This document shows, piece by piece, positions 19,407 to 30,000 of a DNA stretch of 64,000 bases. The notes beneath the pieces are model-generated. The model was not told the origin of the DNA. It was given only the letters and a program-made list of their open reading frames with translations, and did not search any database. The stretch covers positions 496,001 to 560,000 of the forward strand of contig NZ_FXAP01000002.1 of the NCBI RefSeq assembly GCF_900177615.1, in the 5' to 3' direction. The translations under genes were made by a program, and so were the position numbers. The number at the start of each line of letters is the position of its first letter. Position 1 is the stretch's first letter. Origin of the DNA: Plantibacter flavus. Its GTDB lineage: Bacteria > Actinomycetota > Actinomycetes > Actinomycetales > Microbacteriaceae.

Positions 19407-20417
19407 TCAAACGGTGGTGGTGAGCACGGGGTCGGCCGGCTGCGGACGACCGGCCGTCTGTGCTTCGCCGATGGCCGACGCCTCCCCAGTAGCCTGCTCG
19501 AGGTCTGCGAGGTAGTGCTCCGCGTCGAGGGCGGCGATGGTGCCGCTGCCGGCCGCGGTGATGGCCTGTCGGTACGTGGGGTCGATGACGTCGCCTGCGG
19601 CGAAGACGCCGGGGAGGTTGGTCTTCGACGAGCGGCCCTTGACGGCGATCGTGCCCTCGGGGGCGAGCTCCAGCTGGCCGTGGATGAGGTGCGTGCGCGG
19701 GTCGTTGCCGATCGCGATGAACAGGCCTCCGAGTGGCAGGTGGGTCTCCGTGCCATCGGTGGTCGAGCGCAGCGTCACGCCGTCGACGGCGTCGGCACCG
19801 GTGATGCCGGCGACTTCACTGTTCCAGATGAACTCGATCTTCTCGTTCGCGAACGCGCGGTCCTGCATGATCTTCGACGCGCGGAGGGTGTCCTTGCGGT
19901 GGATGACGTACACCTTCGACGCGAACCGCGTGAGGAAGGTGGCCTCCTCCATGGCGCTGTCGCCGCCGCCGATGACCGCGATCGTCTTCTCCTTGAAGAA
20001 GAAGCCGTCGCAGGTGGCGCACCAGGACACACCGTGGCCGGAGAGTCGCTCTTCGTCGTGGAGGCCGAGCTTGCGGTAGGCGGAGCCGGTGGCGAAGATC
20101 ACGGTGTGGGCCTCGTGCACCTGTCCGTTGCCGAGGGTGACCGTCTTGACGTCGCCGTCGAGCTTGAGCTCGGTGACGTCGTCGTAGAGGACCTCGGTGC
20201 CGAACCGCTCGGCCTGCTCCTGGAGCTTCATCATGAGCTCGGGGCCCTGGATGCCCTCGGGGAAGCCGGGGAAGTTCTCGATCTCGGTGGTGTTCATGAG
20301 CTCGCCGCCGGCCTCGACCGATGACGCGACGAGCAGCGGCTGCAGCGAGGCGCGGGCAGCGTAGATCGCCGCCGTGTAGCCGGCGGGTCCTGATCCGATG
20401 ATGATGACCTGACGCAC
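19407..20417 (-). CDS. trxB: Thioredoxin-disulfide reductase
   Basis: A 336-aa FAD- and NADPH-dependent thioredoxin reductase of the low-molecular-weight type. The FAD motif is GSGPAG (8-13), the redox CATC pair is C133/C136, and the NADPH site is IGGGDSAMEEA (about 149-159). I took GTG at 20417 (MRQVIIIGSG), with GAGGAG upstream, rather than the longer reading to 20483. The C-terminal extension after the family core is short and Pro-rich. It supplies reduced thioredoxin encoded by the next gene. Confidence 0.96.
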   Translation of the reverse strand: MRQVIIIGSGPAGYTAAIYAARASLQPLLVASSVEAGGELMNTTEIENFPGFPEGIQGPELMMKLQEQAERFGTEVLYDDVTELKLDGDVKTVTLGNGQVHEAHTVIFATGSAYRKLGLHDEERLSGHGVSWCATCDGFFFKEKTIAVIGGGDSAMEEATFLTRFASKVYVIHRKDTLRASKIMQDRAFANEKIEFIWNSEVAGITGADAVDGVTLRSTTDGTETHLPLGGLFIAIGNDPRTHLIHGQLELAPEGTIAVKGRSSKTNLPGVFAAGDVIDPTYRQAITAAGSGTIAALDAEHYLADLEQATGEASAIGEAQTAGRPQPADPVLTTTV

Positions 20418-20568
20418 GATGCTCCTCAGTGGTTCGTGGGCTCCCGGACCAGGTGGGTTCCGGGGTTCCGAGTGGTGTAACACATCCTAACCGGCCGCTA
20501 TTCCGCTCCCCTCGGGGCCTCGGGCAGCTCTCAGCCGGTGTGATCGAGGTGGTGTCGACGCGCGGGTG

Positions 20569-22185
20569 TCAGCGCCCGAACCTGGCGAGGACGGGCGCCA
20601 AGGCCGCCTTGAGCTCGGGAGTGCGCAGGAGGGCGAGCACCGCGAGGTACACGGCGGCCATCGCCGCCCCGACGACGGCCATGGTGACGATGGCGCCGGG
20701 GATCGTGGCGGTCGGGAACCCCTCCTCGCTGACACCACCGAGCAGCAGCAGCACGACGACTCCGACCACAGCCGCAGGCACGGCGGCGGTGATGAACCGG
20801 ACCAGGCTCAGGACGATGCGTCGGCCGTCGAGACCCCCGAGCCGACGACGGAGCAACAGCGCGGCGACCACGGTCTGCGCGACGCATGCGATCGTGATGG
20901 CGAGCGCGACGCCGGCAGCCACCAGATGCGGCGGGAGGACCAGCAGCACGATCAGCGCCAGGAGGACGAAGAGAAGGGTCTGGAACAGGGTGAAGAAGAA
21001 GGGCGTCTTCGTGTCTCCGAGGGCGTAGAACGCGCGCTGCAGGACGAAGAGGATGCAGAAGGGGACGAGCCCGATCATGAAGGCGATGATGATGCCGCCC
21101 ATCGCCTGTGCCTGTTCGAACGTCTCGGCGAAGACACTGCCGAACGGCACGGCGACCACCATGATGACGGCCGCCGCGAGCACGATGAGGACGCTCACGA
21201 CGCGGATGGCCCCGGAGATGTCGACCTGGAGTCGCCGGACGTCTCGCCCGCGCTCGCGCGTGCCCTGCGCGTGCTCGCTCATCCGCGTGAAATAGGCCGT
21301 CGCGATCGAGACGGTGATGATCGAGTGCGGGAGCATGAAGATCAGCCAGGCGTAGTTGAGGATCGCGACCGAGGGTCCCTGCTTGCTCACGGAAGCGACG
21401 ATCTGGGTCTCGACGATCCCCGCACCGGTCGTCAGGAGCAGCATGCCGAAGGTCCAGCTGGCGATCCGCCCGGTGGCGCGGAGGCCGACGCCTCGCCAGT
21501 GGAAGTCCGGTCGGAAACGTAGTCCGGCTCGACGCCAGAACAGCATGAGGAACGCGGCCTGGACGACGACGCCGAGGGTGGCGGAGCCTGCGAGGAGCAC
21601 CGTTCGACCGTCGGTCCACTCGCTGACCGCGAGGTCGCCGCTGCCGTACAGGGTGATGAAGGCGATCAGCCCGGCGATCGCGATGACGTTGTTGAGCACT
21701 GGTGCCCAGGTGAACGGCCCGAACATCTTGCGTGCGTTCAGGACCTCGCCGAGGACGGTGTAGAGCGCGTAGAACAGGATCTGCGGGAGACACCAGTAGG
21801 CGAACGCCGTCGCGAGCGCGAATTGATCAGGCGACAGCGTCGCGGCGACGATGAACACGAACACGGGTGCGAGCAGGGTGATGAGCGCGGTGGCCCCGCC
21901 GATGAAGACGAGGGTGATGGTGATGAGCTTGTTGATGTACGCGTTGCCACCGTCGGCGTGGATCCCCGCACGGACGATCTGCGGCACGAGCACGGCGCTG
22001 AGCACGCCACCACCGATGATGACGTAGATCGTGTTCGGGAGCTGGTTGGCGATCGCGAAGGTGTCGCCGATGACCAGGACGCCGATGGCCTGAGCCACGA
22101 GGATCGCCTTGACGAAGCCGAGCAGTCGGGAGACGAGGGTTCCCGAGGCGAGGAGCGCGCTCGCCCTGCCGATGCCGTCAGCCAT
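20569..22185 (-). CDS. murJ: Lipid II flippase MurJ
   Basis: A 538-aa MviN/MurJ protein of the MOP exporter superfamily, which flips lipid-linked peptidoglycan precursor across the membrane. About 14 transmembrane segments are visible from residue 10 to 530. The N-terminal segment LVSRLLGFVKAILVAQAIG is the family signature. Its start overlaps the upstream DUF6049 gene by 8 bp, so both are translated together. It lacks the long cytoplasmic pseudokinase tail of mycobacterial MviN, as is usual outside that group. Confidence 0.95.
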   Translation of the reverse strand: MADGIGRASALLASGTLVSRLLGFVKAILVAQAIGVLVIGDTFAIANQLPNTIYVIIGGGVLSAVLVPQIVRAGIHADGGNAYINKLITITLVFIGGATALITLLAPVFVFIVAATLSPDQFALATAFAYWCLPQILFYALYTVLGEVLNARKMFGPFTWAPVLNNVIAIAGLIAFITLYGSGDLAVSEWTDGRTVLLAGSATLGVVVQAAFLMLFWRRAGLRFRPDFHWRGVGLRATGRIASWTFGMLLLTTGAGIVETQIVASVSKQGPSVAILNYAWLIFMLPHSIITVSIATAYFTRMSEHAQGTRERGRDVRRLQVDISGAIRVVSVLIVLAAAVIMVVAVPFGSVFAETFEQAQAMGGIIIAFMIGLVPFCILFVLQRAFYALGDTKTPFFFTLFQTLLFVLLALIVLLVLPPHLVAAGVALAITIACVAQTVVAALLLRRRLGGLDGRRIVLSLVRFITAAVPAAVVGVVVLLLLGGVSEEGFPTATIPGAIVTMAVVGAAMAAVYLAVLALLRTPELKAALAPVLARFGR

Positions 22186-24517
22186 TCGTCTCCTGTCGTC
22201 CGGGTGACGACTCTACCTGGGGCTCATCGCCTGGGGGCTGACCGCTGTCCGGAGCACCTGCGGAGGCGACGGACGGGGCACCCGATCCGCGTCGCTTGGC
22301 TCGTCGGCTCAGCACCATGCGGACCACACCGCTGACGAACAGCAGGGCGACGAGCAGGGCGAGGACGACGGCACCGATGCCCTCCCAGTCGGCGCGGACG
22401 TTCACGCCCACGAACGACTGTTCACCGATCGCCTGCCCGCTGGTGCTGAAGAGTTGCAGCCGGAGGGTGACGTCGCCGTTGCCGATCTGCGACTGCACGG
22501 GGACGAGCACGGTGGCGCGCGAGTCCGCGGCGATCTCCTGCGTCACGGAACCGGAGATGCTCAACCGACCGTTGCTCGGTGAGGCCTCCATGACCACGGT
22601 GACGGGATAGGGCAGGTCGTTGCGCACAGCGAACGGCAGGGACACCTCGCCGCCGACCATGTTGATGCGACTGCTGTCGGTGACGCGCACCGATGCGAGG
22701 ACCGTGTCCGTACGTTCCTGCTGCGCGGTGACTGCCGACCCCCAGTCGCCCTCTGCACGCAGCCAGCCGGCTGCGAGGCTGGAGAGCAGGGTGGCGCGTT
22801 CCCGTCCGGTCAGCAGCTCGGGTTCGTCGAGCACCGAGGAGAACGCGGTGACGTCCTGTTCCTCGTCGAGGAGGACCTGAACGTCGGACACACGTTCGCT
22901 GTCGGGCGCCATCGCCCCGAGCGTCGCCGCGGCCGGAGGCTCGGCGAGCGTCGCCGCGAGGGAGGTCTGCGCGGTGGCCGGCAGGGAGCGGAGTGCGTTG
23001 ACGGTGTCGCCGAGGGCTGGGAGCGTCGCGTCGACTCCGCGAGGCAGCACGGCGACGACCGTTCCGCCGGTCGAACCCTCCGTGCCGATGGCGGCCGCCC
23101 GCGCGTTCACGTCGGCGATGGCGCTCTCGAAGGCGGCGTCCGTCGTGGCCGCGGCGGCCTCGCCCAGCGACTCGGCGAGGCCGTGGTCGGCCAGCAGCGT
23201 CTGCGCCGTGCCGACCGTCGCCGAGGCGCGCACGGACTGTCCGGTGTCGGTCGTGTTCGCGGAGTCGAGCATCGTGACCGTTCCACCAGATGCTGCGAAG
23301 ACGGCGAGATCCGCATCGGTCACCGCGCCTCCCGCCCACACGATGCTGGGGAGCGAGTAACTCCAGCTGAGGAGCTCGTCCATGGTCGGAACGGTCGGCA
23401 CGGCCTGGCCAGGGGTCTCGGAGGGGCTCGGTGTGGGTGCCGGCTCGTCCGACGGAGTGGCTGCCGCCGATGAGTCGGAGGACGCGGCCGGTGAGGAGCC
23501 GGCCTGTGGAGTCGGCTGGCCGTCGTCGGGGCCGGTGGTCGGCGACGTGGTCGGGGTGGGCGTCTCGGTCGGCTGCACGACGGGGAAGTCGGCGATGTTC
23601 AGGGCGAAGGAGAACGAGCTCGGGCTCAGCAGTCGGTCGAGGCCGGCTTCGGCCTGGACGGCGGGTTCGGCGTCGCCGTACTGGAGCGCGAAGGTCTCGT
23701 TCGGGGCGGCCTCGAGGCGGGCGAGCCAGGCGACGGCGCTCTCCGGTGCGCGCGTGCCGAGCGCACGGATGGACACGATGATGCGTGGGTCGATCCCGAG
23801 CGCGATCTGCTCGCCGAAGAGTGCGTCGAGCTGCGTCGCGAGCGCACCGTCGTCGGCCGTGAGCTCGGCGAGTTCGTCCGCATCGAGGAGTCCGCCGTAG
23901 CTGAGGGGCACGGTGAGCGGGGCGACGAGCGCGACGGAGGCGGTCGTGGGTTGGCCTTGCGCCCTCCAGACGAGCGCCGTCCGACCTCCGGCCGCCGTGT
24001 CGCCGGCGACATAGCCGGCTGAGACGCCGTAGGAACCCCAGGCGTCGGCGTCATCGAACCCCAGCGCCGGAGGAGTGAAGTCGAGCCCGCTGACGACGTA
24101 CTGCTGTCCGGCGATGAGCTCGGGGATGTCGATCGTCCGCACCACGGTGGTGCCGGCGGGCGTCGCGGCCGCGTCCGCCCCGGTCGTGTCGAGCCAGGCG
24201 TCGAGCGCCTCCGTGCCGGTGATCCGCGCCGTGGTGACCGCCACGGACACGGAGCCGGCGGGGAGGTCGGCGTCGGTGCCGTTCGTGAGCGTGATGCCGA
24301 ACGAGGTGAGGGACGAGGGTTCGACCGCTCCCCCGTTGCTCGGGCTCACCTCGACGGAAACGAGACCGTCGGGAGTCGATGCCGTGTTCGCGCTCGTCTC
24401 CGGCGAGGCGATCGCGCTGGAACCCGTGGACCAACCGCCGGCGGACACCACGGCGAACGACAGCGCGGCTGCTGCGAGGGCGCTGAGGAGGCGTGGGCGG
24501 TGGCGGTGATGTGTCAT
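22178..24517 (-). CDS. Secreted, membrane-anchored DUF6049 protein
   Basis: A 779-aa protein in the position of mycobacterial Rv3909, directly upstream of murJ. It has a Sec-type signal peptide (about 1-38), a large extracellular region, a Thr/Ser/Pro/Ala-rich low-complexity linker in the middle (about 310-375), and one C-terminal transmembrane helix (WEGIGAVVLALLVALLFVSG) before a basic cytoplasmic tail. I start it at MTHHRHRPRLL; the open frame continues upstream only as an antisense shadow of the transporter gene. The 8-bp overlap with murJ suggests a role in wall-precursor export or assembly. That is inference; no catalytic motif is evident. Confidence 0.85.
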   Translation of the reverse strand: MTHHRHRPRLLSALAAAALSFAVVSAGGWSTGSSAIASPETSANTASTPDGLVSVEVSPSNGGAVEPSSLTSFGITLTNGTDADLPAGSVSVAVTTARITGTEALDAWLDTTGADAAATPAGTTVVRTIDIPELIAGQQYVVSGLDFTPPALGFDDADAWGSYGVSAGYVAGDTAAGGRTALVWRAQGQPTTASVALVAPLTVPLSYGGLLDADELAELTADDGALATQLDALFGEQIALGIDPRIIVSIRALGTRAPESAVAWLARLEAAPNETFALQYGDAEPAVQAEAGLDRLLSPSSFSFALNIADFPVVQPTETPTPTTSPTTGPDDGQPTPQAGSSPAASSDSSAAATPSDEPAPTPSPSETPGQAVPTVPTMDELLSWSYSLPSIVWAGGAVTDADLAVFAASGGTVTMLDSANTTDTGQSVRASATVGTAQTLLADHGLAESLGEAAAATTDAAFESAIADVNARAAAIGTEGSTGGTVVAVLPRGVDATLPALGDTVNALRSLPATAQTSLAATLAEPPAAATLGAMAPDSERVSDVQVLLDEEQDVTAFSSVLDEPELLTGRERATLLSSLAAGWLRAEGDWGSAVTAQQERTDTVLASVRVTDSSRINMVGGEVSLPFAVRNDLPYPVTVVMEASPSNGRLSISGSVTQEIAADSRATVLVPVQSQIGNGDVTLRLQLFSTSGQAIGEQSFVGVNVRADWEGIGAVVLALLVALLFVSGVVRMVLSRRAKRRGSGAPSVASAGAPDSGQPPGDEPQVESSPGRQETNG

Positions 24518-24651
24518 GGGCGGTGGGGACGATCCGCTCGGGCGGAGCCATCCGGTGACGATTGTACGGGGGCCTCCCAGTCGAACCTGGATGCTTGCGC
24601 CCCGGGCGGCGCCGGTGCGGAGGTCGCCGGGGTGTGAGGCGGCCTCGAGCC

Positions 24652-26331
24652 CTACGCCCGCGGGGCGGGGGCGGACGACTCGGACGGGTCCTTCCCGTCC
24701 ACTCGTGCTCCGGCTTCGCCCGGTCGTTCCTCCCGGCGCCCGGCGCCGAGCGACAGGGTGGCGAGGAAGCCGACCGCCAGGAATCCTGCGGCCGCGAACG
24801 CCGCTGAGCGGGTGCCGTCGGACAGGGCGATCCTGGCGTCCTCGGCGACCGTCGCGGTCGCGGGGTTCGCGTCGAGACCGGCGATGGCGGCACCTGAGCT
24901 GTCGACGAAACTCGTCACGAGGGCGTCGCGCTGCGCGCTCGGCACACCGGCGTCCTCGAGTCGTCCGTCGAGGACCGACGCCGTACTCACGAAGAGGATG
25001 GTCCCGAGGACGGCGATACCGAGTGCCGAGCCGATCTGCCTCGCCGTGCTCTGCGTCCCGGAGCCCTGGCCGCTCTGCTCGACGGGCACGTCCTTCAGGA
25101 CGACGCCCGTCAGCTGTGCGGTGGCGAGACCGACGCCGAAGCCGTAGACGAACAGGAACGGCACGATCGCGAACCATTCGGTCGCCGGCCCGACGACCAG
25201 CCCGATGCCCGCGACACCGATGATCTCCGCGACGAGGCCGACGCGGACGATCAGGACGGGCGCGACCCGGTTGCCGAACGCGCCGGCGAACCCGCTCGCG
25301 ACGAAGGAACCGATCGCGAGGGCCAGGAGGATCAGACCGGTCTGCAGTGCGCTGTAGCCGAGGACGAACTGGAGCCAGATCGGCAGCGAGAGGATGATGC
25401 CGAACTCCCCCAGCGAGACGATGAGGGCGGCGATGTTGCCGTTCCGGAACGACGGCAGCGAGAACAGGGAGAACGCGATGATCGTGCTGCGCCCCTGGCG
25501 CATCCGATGGCGTCCCCAGAGGACGAACGCGACACCTGCGACGACCGCGACCATGAGGGCCACAGGTACCGGGGAAAGGGTGAACGGCCAAGTCCAGTCC
25601 CCGATGACGAGTGGATCGTCCGTGAGCCACCATCCGAGACTCCGGCCCTCGATGAGTCCGTAGACGAGGGACGCGCTCGTCAGGATCGACAGGACTGCGC
25701 CGACGACGTCGATGCGGTCGGTCGCGGGTTCCCGCGACTCCCCCACGAACAGGAGGAGTCCGACGATGATGAGGACGCCGAGGGGCACGTTGATCCCGAA
25801 CGCCCAGCGCCAGGAGAAGTCGGTGGTGAGCCAGCCGCCGAGGAGCGGACCGACCGCCACCATGCCCCCGATCGTGGAGCCCCACACCGCGAAGGCGATC
25901 GCGCGGTCGCGGCCTCGGAAGGTCGCGTTGATGATCGAGAGGGTCGTCGGCAGGATCATCGCGCCGCCGACGCCCTGGATCACCCGGGACAGGATCAGGA
26001 GGTCGCCCGTCGGCGCGAGGGCGGCGAACACGGAGGCTCCGCCGAAGACGACGACGCCGACGAGCAGCATCCGACGACGGCCGAAGCGGTCGGCGAGCGT
26101 GCCGAAGACGATGAGCAGCGCGGCGAAGACGAGCGTGTAGGACTCCTGGACCCACTGCACCTGGGTCGAGGAGATCCCCAGGTCGTCGACGATCGACGGG
26201 ATCGCCACGTTGACGATCGTCGAGTCGACGATGATGAGGGCGACGGCGATGCTGATGACGACGAGGCCGAACCACTTGCGACGGTCCGACACCGGTCGCT
26301 CAGGCTTCGCGGAGGGCGTGGATTCCGTCAT
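24652..26331 (-). CDS. DHA2-family MFS drug exporter
   Basis: A 559-aa major facilitator of the DHA2 (EmrB/QacA) type with 14 predicted membrane segments. Segment 1 carries DSTIVNVAIPSI, motif A is GTLADRFGRRRMLL after segment 2, and motif C-like sequence GGMVAVGPLLGGWL lies in segment 5. These mark a proton-coupled multidrug exporter. The substrate cannot be predicted. The region between segments 13 and 14 is extended and Asp/Ala-rich, typical of the MDR subgroup. It sits where other actinobacteria usually have a Nudix gene and pcnA beside murJ-DUF6049. Confidence 0.9.
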   Translation of the reverse strand: MTESTPSAKPERPVSDRRKWFGLVVISIAVALIIVDSTIVNVAIPSIVDDLGISSTQVQWVQESYTLVFAALLIVFGTLADRFGRRRMLLVGVVVFGGASVFAALAPTGDLLILSRVIQGVGGAMILPTTLSIINATFRGRDRAIAFAVWGSTIGGMVAVGPLLGGWLTTDFSWRWAFGINVPLGVLIIVGLLLFVGESREPATDRIDVVGAVLSILTSASLVYGLIEGRSLGWWLTDDPLVIGDWTWPFTLSPVPVALMVAVVAGVAFVLWGRHRMRQGRSTIIAFSLFSLPSFRNGNIAALIVSLGEFGIILSLPIWLQFVLGYSALQTGLILLALAIGSFVASGFAGAFGNRVAPVLIVRVGLVAEIIGVAGIGLVVGPATEWFAIVPFLFVYGFGVGLATAQLTGVVLKDVPVEQSGQGSGTQSTARQIGSALGIAVLGTILFVSTASVLDGRLEDAGVPSAQRDALVTSFVDSSGAAIAGLDANPATATVAEDARIALSDGTRSAAFAAAGFLAVGFLATLSLGAGRREERPGEAGARVDGKDPSESSAPAPRA

Positions 26332-26398
26332 GCGCGGAAACGATCAGCTGGCTGCATATTCTGATTATGCGCCTGGTGGATCGTCTTGTCACGCGCGA

Positions 26399-26779
26399 TC
26401 ACTCGGCGTCGTCGCCCTCCCACGGCGGCCGGGCGACCTTGCCGGACATCCGCCACACCGCTCGGGTCAACTCGGGGTGCACGCGGGCGATCTCACGGAG
26501 CACCTCGTACTCCAGGTGGTCCGCGTTGTCGCGGTGATCCTGGGCGTCGTCGAGCGACGAGTACCCGGCCAGCCGCGCCATCGCGTGTTGGGCGGCCAGA
26601 CCCCGAGCGTGCAGCGCGTCGTCCCGGAGGACGGCGACGACGAGCTCGTCGACCGTCGGCATCGAGGGCAGGAAGTCCCAGGGGTCCTCGCCGTCGCGGG
26701 CGCGGTGCTCGATGATCACCTCGCGCTCGAGCTGTGCGTCGCGGCGCAACCTGGGGAGGTCGACGGCCTGCAGATCCAC
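26399..26779 (-). CDS. Hypothetical protein
   Basis: A 126-aa soluble, acidic protein that I do not recognise. I chose GTG at 26779 because a near-perfect GAGGAGGGTAC site precedes it; a longer frame to 26827 lacks this. The sequence is predicted mostly helical, with many His and Asp residues in the middle (HAMARLAGYSSLDDAQDHRDNADHLEYEVL). There is no signal peptide or membrane segment. It could be cotranscribed with the MFS gene 67 bp further on. Confidence 0.65.
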   Translation of the reverse strand: MDLQAVDLPRLRRDAQLEREVIIEHRARDGEDPWDFLPSMPTVDELVVAVLRDDALHARGLAAQHAMARLAGYSSLDDAQDHRDNADHLEYEVLREIARVHPELTRAVWRMSGKVARPPWEGDDAE

Positions 26780-27035
26780 GTACCCTCCTCGCTCCGGCGC
26801 ACCCCGCGGCGCGCACTCGGGTATCAAGGGTACGCCCGGTATCGGTGGACCGTGCCGTCAAGGTGCAGCTCCCTCGCGGCCGAGGCTGGTACCGCAGGAC
26901 CACCGATGTCGTCCGATCGGCGGATGCCACGGTCGCGTCAGGTCCATCCTCGTGCGGATGTGGTCGGTGGCGGCGCTCCATAGCGTGGAGTGGGGCGGAT
27001 CGCGCCCACTCCGCGACCGAGAGGCCCGTCCTTCC

Positions 27036-30000
27036 ATGTCATTCCTCACGAGGCTCAGCCTCGCCAATCGACTGATCGTCGGCCTCATCACCGCGGCGAT
27101 CGTCGCCTTCGGACTCTTCGCGGTCGGTTCCCTGAAGCAGGAACTGCTGCCCTCCGTGCAGCAGCCGGGTGCCGTCGTGGCCGCGACGTACCCCGGCGCC
27201 TCGCCGTCGTCGGTGGAGCGCGAGGTCACGAAGCCCGTCGAGCAGGCGGTGCAGGGGGTCAAGGGCGTCACCGGCGTCACCTCGACGTCCGTCAGCGGTT
27301 CCACCTCCGTGCAGGTGAGCTGGGACTTCGGCCAGGACGACGAGAAGATCGTCGGCGACATCCGCAGCGCCCTCGCCGGCTTGAAGAGCACGCTTCCGAA
27401 CGACACCACCACCGAGGTCTACGCCGGCGGGAGCGACGACATCCCCGTGCTGCAGCTCGCGGTCGCCTCTGAGGACGAGTCCGGTGAGTTCGCGGGCAGG
27501 GTCGAGACCACCGTGCTCCCCGCGCTCCGTGGGATCGCCGGTGTGCGCCAGGTCGATCTCGCGGGCGAGAACGCCACACAGCTCGTCATCACGATGCGTC
27601 CGGCCGACCTCGCGGCCAAGAAGGTGACCGCCGAGGAGGTCATGGCGGCCGTCCAAGCGAGTGGTGTCATCACGGCTGCCGGGACGAGCGTCGACGCCGG
27701 CAAGGAACTCTCGATCGAGGTCGGCTCGCCCGTCAGCTCCCTCGCCGAGGTGCAGGCCCTCCCCATCCAGCACGAGGACGGGCCCTTCGCGCTCTCCGCC
27801 GTCGCGGACGTGGAGCTCGTGCCCGCAGCCGAGACCTCCATCGCCCGGGCGGACGGTCTCCCGTCGCTGTCGCTCACGATCCTCAAGGACCCGTCGGCCA
27901 ACGCCGTCCAACTGGCCCACACCATCCGTGACGCCCTCCCCGGGCTTGAGCAGGAGCTCGGCTCGGGTGCGGCGTTCACCGTCGTCTTCGATCAGTCGCC
28001 GATGGTCGAGCAGTCGATCCACGACCTCTCCATCGAGGGCGGGCTCGGACTGTTGTTCGCGATCATCGTCATCCTGGTCTTCCTCCTGTCGATCCGGTCC
28101 ACGATCATCACGGCCGTGTCGATCCCGCTCTCCCTCCTCATCGCCATGATCGGGCTGTGGATCGGCGACTACTCACTCAACATCTTCACGCTCGCGGCGC
28201 TGACCGTCGCCGTCGGGCGAGTGGTCGACGACTCCATCGTGGTGATCGAGAACATCAAACGACGGCACACCGGGCGCGCGATGACGACCGCGAGTGTCGT
28301 CGACGCTGTCCGTGAGGTCGCCGGGGCCGTGACCGCGTCGACGATCACGACGGTGGCCGTGTTCCTCCCGGTCGCCTTCGTCGGCGGGACGGTCGGCGAG
28401 CTGTTCCGGCCGTTCGCCGTCACCGTGTCGGTCGCGCTCATCGCCTCCCTCGTGGTGTCGCTCACGATCGTGCCGGTGCTCGCGTACTGGTTCATGCGAG
28501 GCTCCTCCGCCCCGGGTGTGGGCACGGCCACCGACGAAGCGGCCACCGGAGAGGCGTCCGCAGTCGAAGACGAGTCCGAGGCGTACTCGAAGCTGCAGCG
28601 GGCCTACCTGCCGGTCCTGCGCACCGCCCTGAAGCGTCCGGTCGTGACCCTGCTCGTGGCGGCGGTCGTGTTCGCCGGGACGATCGTCTCGGCCGGGTTC
28701 CTGAAGACCGACTACCTCGGCGACATCGGGGGCGAGAACACCGTCACGGTCACGCAGGAACTCCCCGAGGGGACGAGCCTGGATGTGACCAGCGACGCGG
28801 CCGCGGCCGTCGAAGCGGTCCTCGCGAAGACCGCGGGCGTCTCCGGATACTTGACCACCGTCGGTGGGAACGGCTCGAGCAACACGGCACAGATCAGCGT
28901 GACCGTCGGTGAGGAGAGCTCACGCGAGGGCGTCGCCGACACCATCCGGGACGCCGTGGCGAAGCTCGACGACGTCGGCGAGGTCACCGTCGGCGACGCT
29001 GCCGGCGGATTCACCGGTGGCGGAGGCGGCATGGAGGTCACACTGCAGGGCGAGGACCCCGTGGCGCTCGCCACAGCGGCTGCCGCGGTACAGGACATGC
29101 TCGGCGGCACGGACGGCCTCCGCGATGCGACGAGCGACCTCGCCGACGAGCAGGGCCTGCTCAAGGTGAACGTCGACCGCGCCGCCGCCGCCCGGTACGG
29201 CTTCACGCAGGAACAGGTCGGCCAGGCCATCGCCAGTGCACTCCGCGGCACACCGATGGGTTCGGTCATCCTCGAGGGAGCGTCTCGCGACATCATCGTG
29301 CGCTCGCAGCGGGTCGGCACGACGCCGGCCGAGATCGCCGCCCTCCCCCTTCCGGTCAGTGCCTTGCAGCAGGCCGCGGCTCAGAAGGCTGCGACCGACG
29401 CCCTCACGGCCGAGCAGGACGAGGCCACCCAGCGCGCGAAGGATGAGGCGGCATCCCAGGCCGCGACCCAGCGCTCGGAACTCCAGGAGGCACGCTCGAC
29501 CGCGGCATCGCAGCTCGACGCCCTGCGGGCTCAGCTGAGCGCGCTGCAAGCGGCTCCCGTCGAGGTGCCGCCGGTCACGCCCACGACACCGGAGGAGGAG
29601 GCGGCACGACAGGCCTACGAGGCCCGTGCCGCTCAACTCGCCGGGCTGAGCGACGCCATCTCCCAGCTCCAGGGCTCGATCACGACCATCGACGAGCAGC
29701 TGACCGCGATGCGGGACGCTGAGAGCGAGGCCGCCGAGCAGCAGGTGGAGGCGGACCGCCTCACCCAGGCGCAGAAGGACCTCGCCAACGTCAGCGCCGT
29801 CCCGATCCCGGTCAGCGCCGTCGCGCAGGTGGGCGAGGAACGTGCCGCAGCGGCGATCACGCGCATCGACGGCGTCCGGACCGTGACCGTGTCGGCGACG
29901 CCGACGGGTGACGACCTCAGTGCGACGACGCTCGCCGTCCGGGAGGGCCTCGCCGGCCTGGACCTGCCGAGCGGGGTCACGGCCTCGGTCGGTGGTGTCG

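Noticed and set aside
22178-26275. A single 1365-codon protein covering DUF6049 and the antisense of the MFS gene
   Set aside because: The N-terminal 586 codons are antisense to a complete exporter; a signal peptide at 24517 marks the real start.
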